Assembly: GCF_039540405.1 (NCBI RefSeq)
Contig: NZ_BAABEY010000036.1
Coordinates: forward strand, 737,656 to 801,655
Direction: 5' to 3'
DNA: 64,000 nucleotides
From: Ravibacter arvi
GTDB taxonomy: Bacteria; Bacteroidota; Bacteroidia; Cytophagales; Spirosomataceae
Below the pieces are notes generated by a model that ran no database searches, had not been told where the DNA came from, and was given only the letters and a program-made list of their open reading frames with translations. Shown here piece after piece: positions 17,635 through 26,315 of this stretch. The translations under genes were made by a program, and so were the position numbers. Within the stretch, counting starts at the first letter, position 1. Each line of letters opens with the position of its first letter.

Positions 17635-18248
17635 CTCTCGTATTTGTAGTGAATGTAAATGCCGTAAACAATGTGCAGGACGCCGAAACCCGTTGCCCAG
17701 AAGAACAGGCCGAGCGGAACAAAGCATGTGCTCAGCAGCCCCAGCGCAATTTGGAGAATGCCCAGGAACCTTATTTCGGGGTAAGTGAAATTCCCGGCAT
17801 TATAGAGGGCAAGGCCGTAAAATACCAGGGTGAGCGGAGCGGCCAGCCCGACGTATCCCTGCGACATGAGTATAAGCACGAGCAGTCCGCCGGCGACAAG
17901 GGGCACGCTCATTTGCAGGAGCAGCCTCCTGGAGGTGGAGTTCCACAATCTTTCCCCGCGCCGGCTCGCTTTCTCCGCGGAGAAGTAAACGGCGGTTCCG
18001 ACGGCCAGCGCCAGCACAACTAAGCCGGTCAGAACAAGTTGCAGCCAATTAGTTCCCGCCGGCGATACCCGGGTGGCGAGTACTTCCGGCGTCAGGCCCA
18101 GGAAATAGTAGGCGGTAAAAGCTCCGATTAATGCATAAAAGCCGGCCATAATGCCTGCCCAGCCGGCCAGAGACAGGAATTTCGAAGTCCGCTCCATCAT
18201 GGAACGAATCTCGTTGATGTCCTGGATGTAGTCCTTTTTGTCTCTCAT
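17631..18248 (-). CDS. Six-helix membrane protein of unknown function in the winged-helix operon
   Basis: 205 residues. A short charged N-terminus (MRDKKDYIQDINEIRSMMER) precedes about six hydrophobic helices (FLSLAGWAGIMAGFYALIGAF, WLQLVLTGLVVLALAVGTAV, LLLQMSVPLVAGGLLVLILM and three more). It ends in a basic tail (HYKYER). No catalytic motif is visible. It is first in an operon, is translationally coupled to the winged-helix regulator through a GTGA overlap, and has a good promoter 20 bp upstream. The combination of small regulator and membrane proteins suggests a stress or envelope function. This is inference only. Confidence 0.8.
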   Translation of the reverse strand: MRDKKDYIQDINEIRSMMERTSKFLSLAGWAGIMAGFYALIGAFTAYYFLGLTPEVLATRVSPAGTNWLQLVLTGLVVLALAVGTAVYFSAEKASRRGERLWNSTSRRLLLQMSVPLVAGGLLVLILMSQGYVGLAAPLTLVFYGLALYNAGNFTYPEIRFLGILQIALGLLSTCFVPLGLFFWATGFGVLHIVYGIYIHYKYER

Positions 18249-18250
18249 TA

Positions 18251-18273
18251 AAAAGTACTTTTTTTTACAAAGT
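18251..18273 (-). promoter_or_regulatory. Operator-like palindrome, first copy (AAAAGTACTTTT)
   Basis: A perfect palindrome AAAAGTACTTTT lies two bases upstream of the ATG at 18248. The 23-bp block (to CAAAGT) overlaps the -7 element of the promoter 18268-18298. Position just downstream of a promoter is ideal for repression. It matches 17297-17319 at 22 of 23 positions. Confidence 0.6.
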
Positions 18274-18298
18274 TAAAACCTGGAATTTATTATGCAAA
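18268..18298 (-). promoter_or_regulatory. Promoter for the winged-helix/membrane-protein operon
   Basis: On the minus strand TTTG (18298-18295), 19 bp, then TAACTTTG (18275-18268), a full match to the Bacteroidota consensus TTG-N19-TAnnTTTG. The -7 box is 20 bp from the ATG at 18248. Confidence 0.65.
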
Positions 18299-18372
18299 TT
18301 TTCAAGCACGCTAAATCAGAATTTACCAATCGGGCCCCCGTCCATCCCTCCACACAACTTCCAATTTCAGAC

Positions 18373-18428
18373 TTCCGACCTCCGACCTCCGACCTCCGAT
18401 TTCCGATTTCCGACCTCCGATTTCCCCT
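18373..18428. repeat. Tandem heptanucleotide repeat, family A (TTCCGAY/CTCCGAY)
   Basis: Seven to eight consecutive 7-bp units (TTCCGAC, CTCCGAC twice, CTCCGAT, TTCCGAT, TTCCGAC, CTCCGAT, TTCCCCT) lie between the stop of the glycoside-hydrolase-like gene and the promoter of the preceding operon. The family is shared with 36188-36308 and 52365-52432. No inverted arm was found here. Confidence 0.85.
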
Positions 18429-18434
18429 TCCCCC

Positions 18435-20342
18435 TCATTCCACCACCAGGATCTCATACAGCGGGACCGTATCAATTTTCACAATGGCCCGTCCGTTTTC
18501 AAAACGGAATCCGCATTTTTTTCCCGAGGGCTGGAGGGTAATTCGGGCGGGTTTTTTACCTGTTCGGATGGAAAGTGTCAGCGGGCCCGCGGGCGATACT
18601 TTTTCAATATAAGTAACCTTGTCATGGGGGCCGGAGGTATTGACGAGGTGCACCGTCAGTTTGTTGCCGAGCATACTGGCCGATAAATCTATATCGGTTG
18701 CACCTTCTGAACGGACGATAGGATCCGGGAAAAGCGCTTTCACGGCGTCATTAAGAACTGCCCGTTTTTCCTTGCTGCCGTTTTTCAGGTATTCCAGGCC
18801 GAAAGCGTCTGGCATAATGCCGATTTGCCCGCTGCCCAGCCGTTTGAAAGTCGTAGGACTCCCGGCGTCTGCTGCAGCCCATTCCGAGAAAAAGCCCGCC
18901 GTTTCATTTCCGATGATCAAAAGCGATCCGCCTTCCTTTACGTAGCTGATGAGGTCTTCACAGAGCACGCGCGAAAGTTGCTGCCATTCGGGTACCACAA
19001 TAAGCGGAAACTTTTTTATGTTACGGTTCAGCATGTCCTCACTGACGATATCCACGCTGTTTTGCCCTTCCAGAAGTGCCTGCAGAACACCCCGCAGGCG
19101 GTTGTTACCGGTATTGCGTGTAAAAAGCCCGCCGCTTTCCTTTTGATACGAGCCGGTCGGAAAAAGGAGGCCAATTTGCGGAATTTGGACCGAGTGGTGA
19201 CAGAATGGTTGTCGCTCCCGCGCAAACTGCGCAACTTCAGCCATTACCTCCATTTCTCCCGGTTTAATGGACCCGTCCCGGTTTTGAGAAAAGTACGCTT
19301 GAAAGCCGCCGCCCAGCGCGAGTACGATGGCGGCCTCCTGCTTGAGCTGTACGGCTGTCTTTTGTTTCCAGGGAATGCTGTCGTGATTGGGGGTGCGCGA
19401 AAAGCTCCACGCCATAAGGTCCCAGGGGAGGCCCTGATGTACCAGGTACCGTCCGGCATAGCGCGCCGAATTGACACTGTTCCGATGGTCATAGTCGCCT
19501 GAAAGGAAATTGAGCGGAACAGAAACCGCCTCCGGCATATGGTCGGTAAATGCCCAGTTGCTGCAAATCTGAAAATCGGGATAAACGCTCCGGACCTCGG
19601 CTACATAGTGGCGGAGGTATTTTCGGAAGGCTTCGCGATTAAACTGCATCCACTCATACCAATGCGGATCTTTGGATGTTTTGGGCGGATCTGAAATGCC
19701 GGTTGCCTCGCGGAAAAGGCGGGTTGCCCGCTCGCCATAGTCGGGCACGGTCGCCCAGCACTCTCCATCGACCCAAACACCGTCTACGCGATAGTCGCCG
19801 GCAAGCTCTTTTAACTGTGGTATCAGCAGCTGGTCCGCATAGGGGCCAAAAACCGAGGTGATGTCCTTATTCTTTTTGCCGTCCGCGTTGGTAACGGCCC
19901 AGTCCGGGTGCAACTCGACGGCCCGTGAGTCCCATACCCCGGAATAGTGCATAAAAAGCCCCACTCCCCTCCGGGCGGTCTCCCTTCTCCAGACCCGCAA
20001 AGCATCTTTTTCGATTCCGGGCGCGGGATTACCGACTTTTGTCGGGTAGCTCGAATAGCCGGGATGTCCTTTACAGTCTATCTGTATGTAGTCGGGCCGG
20101 ACTTTATCGAGAATGGAAGTTACCATTTCGGGTGTGGTCCGGCTGCCAATGTGCCGATCGGTCGGACCGGCGTGAAAATCGAAATGAATGCCAAGAAAAC
20201 TTTCGTTACGCCGCAGCCGTTTCGGATCAGATCCCTCCCGGGTCGGGGGTGACGATTGCGCCGATACGGTCCGGGTTTCCGCTAAACCGTTGCATGTGAT
20301 CAGGAACCCGCACAAGACAAATTTTAAAAGTGACCCTTTCAT
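18435..20342 (-). CDS. Secreted glycoside-hydrolase-like protein (TIM barrel plus beta-galactosidase trimerisation-like domain)
   Basis: 635 residues from the ATG at 20342, which gives a signal peptide (MKGSLLKFVLCGFLITCNG). The longer frame from 20405 adds a non-signal tail and was rejected. Residues about 35-400 look like a (beta/alpha)8 barrel of the GH29/GH42-related kind (FLGIHFDFHAG, YIQIDCKGHPG, VGLFMHYSGVWD, RVDGVWVDGECW, FQICSNWAFTD). The conserved acids D and E in VWVDGECW are candidate catalytic residues. Residues about 410-560 resemble a glutamine-amidotransferase-like trimerisation domain (PLIVVPEWQQLS, GGSLLIIGNETAGFF). A C-terminal beta domain ends the protein. It probably processes a polysaccharide or glycoconjugate in the periplasm or outside. 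The exact substrate cannot be read from sequence. Confidence 0.8.
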   Translation of the reverse strand: MKGSLLKFVLCGFLITCNGLAETRTVSAQSSPPTREGSDPKRLRRNESFLGIHFDFHAGPTDRHIGSRTTPEMVTSILDKVRPDYIQIDCKGHPGYSSYPTKVGNPAPGIEKDALRVWRRETARRGVGLFMHYSGVWDSRAVELHPDWAVTNADGKKNKDITSVFGPYADQLLIPQLKELAGDYRVDGVWVDGECWATVPDYGERATRLFREATGISDPPKTSKDPHWYEWMQFNREAFRKYLRHYVAEVRSVYPDFQICSNWAFTDHMPEAVSVPLNFLSGDYDHRNSVNSARYAGRYLVHQGLPWDLMAWSFSRTPNHDSIPWKQKTAVQLKQEAAIVLALGGGFQAYFSQNRDGSIKPGEMEVMAEVAQFARERQPFCHHSVQIPQIGLLFPTGSYQKESGGLFTRNTGNNRLRGVLQALLEGQNSVDIVSEDMLNRNIKKFPLIVVPEWQQLSRVLCEDLISYVKEGGSLLIIGNETAGFFSEWAAADAGSPTTFKRLGSGQIGIMPDAFGLEYLKNGSKEKRAVLNDAVKALFPDPIVRSEGATDIDLSASMLGNKLTVHLVNTSGPHDKVTYIEKVSPAGPLTLSIRTGKKPARITLQPSGKKCGFRFENGRAIVKIDTVPLYEILVVE

Positions 20343-20506
20343 ATGGAAAAAGGATAAAGGTTGGTTGCTTACAAAAGCATCCGTCGGATCCGATTTACCC
20401 GGCAATTTCTTGGCGGTGAAGCCCGTCAGCGGGATTTTACTTCAAGGGAAACTAGCACTTCAGGGATTTCGTTAAATAAGTATCTTATACTTTTTGAAAA
20501 GCTGTT

Positions 20507-21211
20507 ATGACTGAACAACGGAAAACTTCAATTGATCCCATCACGGCGCAGGAAGGGAGCCCGCCCCAAAATGACTGGCAGGAGCTTGCGCGGCAATTAC
20601 GGAGTCCGAGTGGTGACGAAGGCCGAAAGGTTGCCGTAAGCATGAACCATGCCAATATGGAGATGATCGTCAGGGCGTTCGAGCTTTCCGAACTGGCGTC
20701 GGATCAGCAGCTTTTGGAACTCGGACCCGGTAACGGGGCGCATTTGCAGGAGGTGATGCACCGTTGGCCGGGGATTTGCTATACGGGAGTGGAAATTTCA
20801 GAGACGATGATTCACGAGGCCTGCACACGCAACCAGGGACTCAGGAATATTGCGCTCCTGATGACCGACGGACAGAAGCTGCCCTTTGGTGATCAGGCCT
20901 TTGACCGCATTATCACCGTTAATACGCTCTACTTCTGGGAAGAACCGGCCGTCTATGCTGCTGAAATACGCCGTGTACTCAAAACGGAAAGCGGCCTGTT
21001 TTGTCTCGCATTTGTGGACGATGAATCTATGGAAAAACTGCCCTTTACCGCTCATGGGTTTAAATTATACAATTTGGAGACCGCCGGCCAACTCCTTGCC
21101 GACGCTGGTTTTGTGATCAGGGGTAAGTTTAGCGAAACCGGGACCATTTTGAGCAACACCGGGGATAAGATAGACCGGACGATAAATTATATCCTTGCAG
21201 GCCGGAATTGA
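20507..21211 (+). CDS. Class I SAM-dependent methyltransferase
   Basis: 234 residues. Motif I is LLELGPGNGAHLQEV (about residues 70-84), followed by YTGVEISETMIHEA (acidic ribose-binding residue) and FDRIITVNTLYFWEEP (motif IV region). This is the Methyltransf_11 pattern used for small molecules, lipids or quinones. No substrate-specific feature is visible. It is divergent from the glycoside-hydrolase-like gene, with 164 bp between starts, and ends at a bidirectional terminator. Confidence 0.88.
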   Translation: MTEQRKTSIDPITAQEGSPPQNDWQELARQLRSPSGDEGRKVAVSMNHANMEMIVRAFELSELASDQQLLELGPGNGAHLQEVMHRWPGICYTGVEISETMIHEACTRNQGLRNIALLMTDGQKLPFGDQAFDRIITVNTLYFWEEPAVYAAEIRRVLKTESGLFCLAFVDDESMEKLPFTAHGFKLYNLETAGQLLADAGFVIRGKFSETGTILSNTGDKIDRTINYILAGRN

Positions 21212-21229
21212 ACCGGTACCTAAATGACG

Positions 21230-21254
21230 AAAGGGCTCCCATCGGGAGCCCTTT
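21230..21254. terminator. Bidirectional terminator
   Basis: AAAGGGCTCCC and GGGAGCCCTTT form a perfect stem with an ATC loop. T-rich sequence follows on the plus side. The hairpin lies between convergent stops at 21211 and 21287. Confidence 0.8.
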
Positions 21255-21286
21255 CTTTTGGCTGCTGTTCAATAAACAGTCGCCCG

Positions 21287-24200
21287 TTAATTTTTAAGCA
21301 CTTTGTGCGTAGAGACCCGTCCACCGGTTCTGGTGACATTCAGCAGATATACGCCGGTAGGAAGATGACGGACGCTGATGTCGTTCAGCGGGTTGGCCCC
21401 TGACTGGTAGAGGACTTGTCCCGTAGTAGAAATCAGTTCCACTTTTTCGACATTTCCGGCATCGCGTACCTTCAGTTTGATAATTTCTACTGCCGGGTTA
21501 GGCGTAACGAGAATCTCCGAAGCGAACTTGAAGGAAGCGCTTTTTATCGGGCTGTGATCGAAGGTGCCGTCCTTGTCGATCATTTTCAACCGGTAATAGT
21601 TAAGGCCTTCTGCAGGAGCGGCATCCGTGTATTTATAGCGGTTGCCGATGCTGGTATTTCCGGAAGCCGCTACTGTGCCGAGTTTGTGCCAGGTTTTACC
21701 TTCGAGGCTGCGCTCTACTTCAAAACGGTCGCTGTTCAGTTCTTCAGAAGTTGCCCAGGATAGGTGAGCAGTTTCTCCTTCCTTGCTGACGGCAAAGTTG
21801 ACGAGCTTCACAGGCAGGGAGTTCGGGTCGAACACCGAGATGTACAGGGTAGCGCTGGCAGGCATGCCGCCTGTGTTATTAATAGTGTAAGGGAATACAC
21901 CCGTACCTTCAAATCCGTTTGCAGGCGTATAGGTGTAGGAACCGTCCGGTGAGAAGATTACTGTACCTGCGTCGTTGGTTACCGTGGTAGAGGCAACGTT
22001 AAGACTTCCCGATACACGGGCATTGGTAACGTTAATACTTCCTCCTGCGGCATCCCAGTCGTTGATCAATACACCAGGGGTCAGGGCAGTAAGCGGTGTG
22101 GCCGGCGTAGTCTTGTCGTAGTCGTCGGTAGCAATTACGGAAGAAGCGCCCGGAGGAAGAATGTTTACAACGACCTGGGCTTCGCGGCATAGCGCAGACG
22201 GGGTTTCACATATTTCATAAGTAAAGACATCCGTGCCGTAAAATCCCGGATTGGGCGTATATTCTACCTTGTCGCTCGCGATCACGGCAGTTCCGTGGGC
22301 CGGGTTGGTCTTGACAGACAGATTGGCCAGCACGCCGTTTTTATTGCCGGGCTTATCGTTGGCCTTAACGTCTATGGCTTTGGCGGGAACCGGCGCAAAC
22401 TGTTTTCCTGTTACAGTGACCAGGTCGGCATTGGCTACAGGCGGGTTGTTGGATTTGGCCGGGTCAAGCACAGTAATTGTAAGCGTTCCGATAGGACAGT
22501 CTGTTGTCTGACCAGCCGGGCATACCGGGACTTCAAAAACGTATACCCCTTCTTTGACTGTCATGAACGTATAGGTTCCGTCAGATACCATAGCAGGAGC
22601 TGTGGTGTTAGGGTTAGACGGATCAGCTACTGCAGTACCGTAAGCTACGACCAGGCCGGAGCCGATTACATCATTGGTACGGACATTGCCCGGAACCGAT
22701 TTGTTGATATAGGCCACGTTGACGTCCGGGTTGGGAGTGAGACAAGCAAGGCTACCTCCGCTGGTTGAGGTGCGGGTATCGACAAATGCGCCATATACTT
22801 TGATTTCGTTGATTACGCTTGCAGATACCGGTCTGTTGGCAACAATCCTGATTTCGTTAAAAGGCTGACTTGCTACGAAACCCACGTTAAGGAATCCTGC
22901 GCCGGTGCCGAAAATCGGGAGGCCAAGCAGTTCCAGGTCAATCAGGTTGCCCAGGGTAGCGCTGCTTCCGGCCGGTGCACCGTTGAGATAGGTTTCAACT
23001 GTGAGCGATGACAGCAGATCGACATTCACCAGGGAAGGATCTACTTCGATGGTAAAGCCGGCCGCAGTTCCGGAAGGATAGGTGTTGAGTGCATCCACTA
23101 CTGAAATAGAAGCCTGCGCGAGCACATCGGCATTTCCGTTAACAGTCAGCAGGGCGTAGTCGGTGGTGGAGGCAGAAACGACATTCCAGGTATCTTTTAC
23201 TCCGCCCAGGCTGACGCTTGCGATGCCGCTTGCCCCGGTGCGTGCCGGGTTGATGTAAACCGGGAATGCAGTTTGGTTAAGATAATAGCTACTGTTGCAG
23301 GAGATAGTCGGAGAAGGACAGCTGCCGGTTACTTTTACTCCGTAAATCCTGATGGTGCCCAAATCGAGTGCAACCGGTTGTTTGAAAACAATCTGCGCTT
23401 CGTCGAAGGCTACGTCGGATACCACGCCGAGCAACTGCCGGTTTAACCCGTTGTCGAGGAGGCTGGTTGTAGCGCTCAGGAGCATACCTGCAGAGGAAAT
23501 GGTTTGAACCGGCGTAGCCGAGCCGTCGTTGTACAGCTTGATTTCTATGGCAGAAAGTACGTCTGCAGAAAGCAGGGTGGCGGTACCGATTTCAAAACCT
23601 ACGAAAGACTTGGCAGGGTAGGTCTCAATTGCATTGGCTACTGACAGGGTTGCGTCAACCGCTACACCGGCAGCAAGTATAACGGAGGCATAGGTAGAAG
23701 CACTGCCATCGATGACATTCTGGCTGTCATTGATACTGCAACCTGCACAAACCAACGCGTCGACACCGGTTTTAGCGGCGTTGACGTAAACCGGGTTGGC
23801 CGGAATAGAAGCCATGGTAGGATTGTTACAAGCCAGCGGGTCTGTAGATGCACAGAATTTCTGGATGGCGAGCGAATAAACGCTGGTGGTTCCCAAAGTA
23901 ACCCCTGTCTGCTCCACAATAAGCTGAATTTCATCGAAGGCCTGGGTCGGTATAAACCCGATGGTTTGCCGTGCTACCCCGGAAAGAATAGAGGTATTGA
24001 CGGAAATAAGCGCATTTGCACTCACTTCGTCAGTGGTGGCGACGCCGCCTTTAAAGGTTTTGATTTTGAATCCCTGGAGGAGACCGACGCCTGCCAGGAC
24101 CGGACGCGACACATCGAAGCCGATGAAAGCACCTGCAGGGAAGTCTGAGAGTTGTTTTTTGATAGCAATAGTACCGGTTGAAGCAACACCGACGGGCAGA

Positions 24201-25615
24201 ACGATTTGAGCCGGCTGGGTTGCGCCAGCGTTCAGCACGTTGTCCACATCGAGAATGTTGTTGTTAACGCCGATGGTTCCGCTTATGCCCGTGTTGGCAG
24301 TGCTCAACATAACAGGGTAGTTGGAGTCGCTTATCGTTACCGGTGTATTGCAGGCGAGTGGGTCAGCTTCACAGAATTTCCGGAAAACAGCGTTGTAAAT
24401 TCGGGTCTCCGCAGCTACCGATACGCCGAGTGCGGAGGGGATTTCCACGAGCCGAACCTGATTGAAGGGTTGATTGGCTACAATGCCCAGTGTTTTGCGG
24501 CCGGTTCCGCTAAGCAACCCGCCTGAAAGCATCAGGCTTGATCCGGAAACTTGTTGCACCTTGTTGGCCCCATCCCATAATTCAACCCGGTAATTGCCCA
24601 ACAGAGAAAGAGAAAGGAGGTTGTTGTTTTCAATGACAAATCCGGCAAATGTTCCGGCTGGATAGCTGGTAATTTGATCAGTGACGGCAACGTATCGTTC
24701 GCCGGAGAGAGACAATCCAAGTGCCTCAAGAGCCCCCAGGTCGATGCCTGCAAGTGAACTGAAAGAAGCGTAGTCTGTGGTAGAGGCAGTTACCAGGTTG
24801 CCCGGGTTATTAATGCCCTGAAGCCCCAGAAAGGTCAAAAGGTTAGGAAGCAAACCGCTTTGGCCGCTGCCAGCACTTACATTATAAGCCGGGAAATAAG
24901 GACTTGTTTTGGTGTTACAGGCCAGGTCGTCGCTTGCACAGTAGTTTACCTGCGCAACGCTACGGATGTCTAAGTTGGCTGAGTTTGTGGCACTTCCCAG
25001 TCCCGTAGTACAGGCCAGTCCATTCGGAGCATTCAGAGTAGCCGAAATCCTGATACCACGAAACGTACCGGCTTGAGAAGGAGTAACAACACCGACCTGG
25101 TAATTACCGCCGCCGAGATCGGTTACAATAGGGGTAAGCGCCGATCCAACCGGGTTGCCTGAAGCATCCAGCAGCGTCAGAGAAAATGAATCGAAAGTCG
25201 TCAAAGGGTTTTTTGAAGTGATGACGCCGATATAGTTTCCGCGGTTGTAGTCGTTTGCCGCATCCTTTATGTCCACCTGCACGACAGCATCTGTGGTCAG
25301 GCCGCATACGTTCAGACCGGAGCTGTATCTCCTCGATACCAACGTCAGTGTGGCTCCGGTAGACGCATCATTGTCGGTGATATTGCCGGCGTTCGTCAAT
25401 CCTGTCCCGGTGTGCCCCGACGTCTGGCTAAAGGTAGCGGAAGTAGGGAAGGTCGGCGCCGTCCAATTGGTAACGGTGTTACAATTCAGAGCGCTCTGTT
25501 GCGCGAAACCGTTCAATACTGATAGCAGCAGTGTGAATAACAGTACATAATTTGCGAGCGAAGCGGATTTTATCAAATCTTTCGCCCGACGCGTTGTTCG
25601 GAAATGGTTGATCAT
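21287..25615 (-). CDS. Very large repeat-built T9SS surface protein
   Basis: 1442 residues with a signal peptide (YVLLFTLLLSVLNGFAQQ). Residues about 40-950 consist of five homologous modules of roughly 175-190 residues. Each starts with a Cys-Asn motif (LNCNT, LACNT, LACNT, LACNN, ISCNS; near residues 43, 228, 418, 592, 768) and contains a YPAGTFAGFVIE-like strand and a FNQVRLVE-like strand. Two cadherin-like Ig modules follow (about 1060-1290; NPGFYGTDVFTYEI). Next come a fibronectin-like module (LSWATSEELNSDRFEVERS) and a T9SS type A domain (VTPNPAVEIIKLKV, LPTGVYLLNV, ending KVLKN). It is predicted to be an exported adhesin or matrix protein. Similarity among the modules implies internal duplication. 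Confidence 0.9.
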   Translation of the reverse strand: MINHFRTTRRAKDLIKSASLANYVLLFTLLLSVLNGFAQQSALNCNTVTNWTAPTFPTSATFSQTSGHTGTGLTNAGNITDNDASTGATLTLVSRRYSSGLNVCGLTTDAVVQVDIKDAANDYNRGNYIGVITSKNPLTTFDSFSLTLLDASGNPVGSALTPIVTDLGGGNYQVGVVTPSQAGTFRGIRISATLNAPNGLACTTGLGSATNSANLDIRSVAQVNYCASDDLACNTKTSPYFPAYNVSAGSGQSGLLPNLLTFLGLQGINNPGNLVTASTTDYASFSSLAGIDLGALEALGLSLSGERYVAVTDQITSYPAGTFAGFVIENNNLLSLSLLGNYRVELWDGANKVQQVSGSSLMLSGGLLSGTGRKTLGIVANQPFNQVRLVEIPSALGVSVAAETRIYNAVFRKFCEADPLACNTPVTISDSNYPVMLSTANTGISGTIGVNNNILDVDNVLNAGATQPAQIVLPVGVASTGTIAIKKQLSDFPAGAFIGFDVSRPVLAGVGLLQGFKIKTFKGGVATTDEVSANALISVNTSILSGVARQTIGFIPTQAFDEIQLIVEQTGVTLGTTSVYSLAIQKFCASTDPLACNNPTMASIPANPVYVNAAKTGVDALVCAGCSINDSQNVIDGSASTYASVILAAGVAVDATLSVANAIETYPAKSFVGFEIGTATLLSADVLSAIEIKLYNDGSATPVQTISSAGMLLSATTSLLDNGLNRQLLGVVSDVAFDEAQIVFKQPVALDLGTIRIYGVKVTGSCPSPTISCNSSYYLNQTAFPVYINPARTGASGIASVSLGGVKDTWNVVSASTTDYALLTVNGNADVLAQASISVVDALNTYPSGTAAGFTIEVDPSLVNVDLLSSLTVETYLNGAPAGSSATLGNLIDLELLGLPIFGTGAGFLNVGFVASQPFNEIRIVANRPVSASVINEIKVYGAFVDTRTSTSGGSLACLTPNPDVNVAYINKSVPGNVRTNDVIGSGLVVAYGTAVADPSNPNTTAPAMVSDGTYTFMTVKEGVYVFEVPVCPAGQTTDCPIGTLTITVLDPAKSNNPPVANADLVTVTGKQFAPVPAKAIDVKANDKPGNKNGVLANLSVKTNPAHGTAVIASDKVEYTPNPGFYGTDVFTYEICETPSALCREAQVVVNILPPGASSVIATDDYDKTTPATPLTALTPGVLINDWDAAGGSINVTNARVSGSLNVASTTVTNDAGTVIFSPDGSYTYTPANGFEGTGVFPYTINNTGGMPASATLYISVFDPNSLPVKLVNFAVSKEGETAHLSWATSEELNSDRFEVERSLEGKTWHKLGTVAASGNTSIGNRYKYTDAAPAEGLNYYRLKMIDKDGTFDHSPIKSASFKFASEILVTPNPAVEIIKLKVRDAGNVEKVELISTTGQVLYQSGANPLNDISVRHLPTGVYLLNVTRTGGRVSTHKVLKN

Positions 25616-25691
25616 AGCGTAATAGTTGTTTAGTCAAACAATAGAGAATTTGTGATGTTTCAAGTGGTTATGGGTAATAAAATCCCAATAA

Positions 25692-25708
25692 CGTACGTAC
25701 TGTACGTC
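25692..25708. promoter_or_regulatory. Palindromic site ACGTAC-N5-GTACGT
   Basis: The half-sites are exact inverted copies. The site lies 77 bp upstream of the surface-protein start and could bind a dimeric regulator. No regulator can be assigned. Confidence 0.4.
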
Positions 25709-26154
25709 ATTAGAATGTGAAAACTTCAAAACGCGACCCGGAGGACCGGGTAACAAAAGCGAGGCTGTTAACGGAGTAATATATAGGGTTTCCCCGTTGC
25801 TACGGCGAGAATATATTGACCCGTTTCAGTGCTTTCTACGGCTACCGGTTCGATATCGATAGAGCTGGTAAAATCAATCGTTTTAAACTAATGTTGTAAT
25901 TATTCAGAAATCTGATCAGGTAATCATACCTCGAACTTTACGGCAGCCTACGTGGCCCGCCGAAGATTCAAGGGGCGTAAAAGCTGTCTTTCAAGGATAG
26001 GTGCTGTGCTTTTCATGTTTGAGTGTTTTTATTATTGATAGAAATGGAATTCGGTATGAAGGTATGTCGAAGAATTCTTATGAAAATATTTTAATAACAT
26101 TGAACGTTGAAAGTTGACAAATATCTACAAAAAAAATGTAGACATATGTCGAGT

Positions 26155-26187
26155 CAAATATAGAAAATATCTATAATAAATAGCAAA
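26155..26187 (-). promoter_or_regulatory. Promoter match upstream of the T9SS surface protein
   Basis: On the minus strand TTTG, 21 bp, TATATTTG, matching the Bacteroidota consensus. It is 540 bp from the surface-protein ATG, so it implies a long leader or a small unannotated transcript. Confidence 0.5.
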
Positions 26188-26278
26188 TCCTTGAAAGGAT
26201 TGTTTATAGGTATCTTTATTTAATGCGTATATTTCTTAGTAAGCGGTTATTCGACGCGGTAGAATGTATGTAGGCAAA

Positions 26279-26312
26279 GCATTCTGCCGGATCTGTTTTT
26301 CGGGCAGAATGC
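26279..26312 (-). terminator. Terminator after the PVC-type dehydrogenase gene
   Basis: GCATTCTGCC and GGCAGAATGC form a perfect 10-bp stem four bases beyond the stop of the minus-strand gene (26316). The T tract on the minus strand is short (TTTG). Confidence 0.65.
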
Positions 26313-26315
26313 GTG

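Larger units (their letters stand above)
25616..26278. other. Long leader/intergenic region upstream of the T9SS surface protein
   Basis: About 660 bp without an established gene. It holds a palindrome (25692-25708), a promoter match far upstream (26155-26187) and a TCTACA/TGTAGA hairpin with an A loop (26124-26142). A 22-codon minus-strand ORF (25948-26016, MKSTAPILERQLLRPLNLRR...) follows the promoter. If the promoter is used, the surface-protein mRNA has a leader of over 500 nt. Confidence 0.5.
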
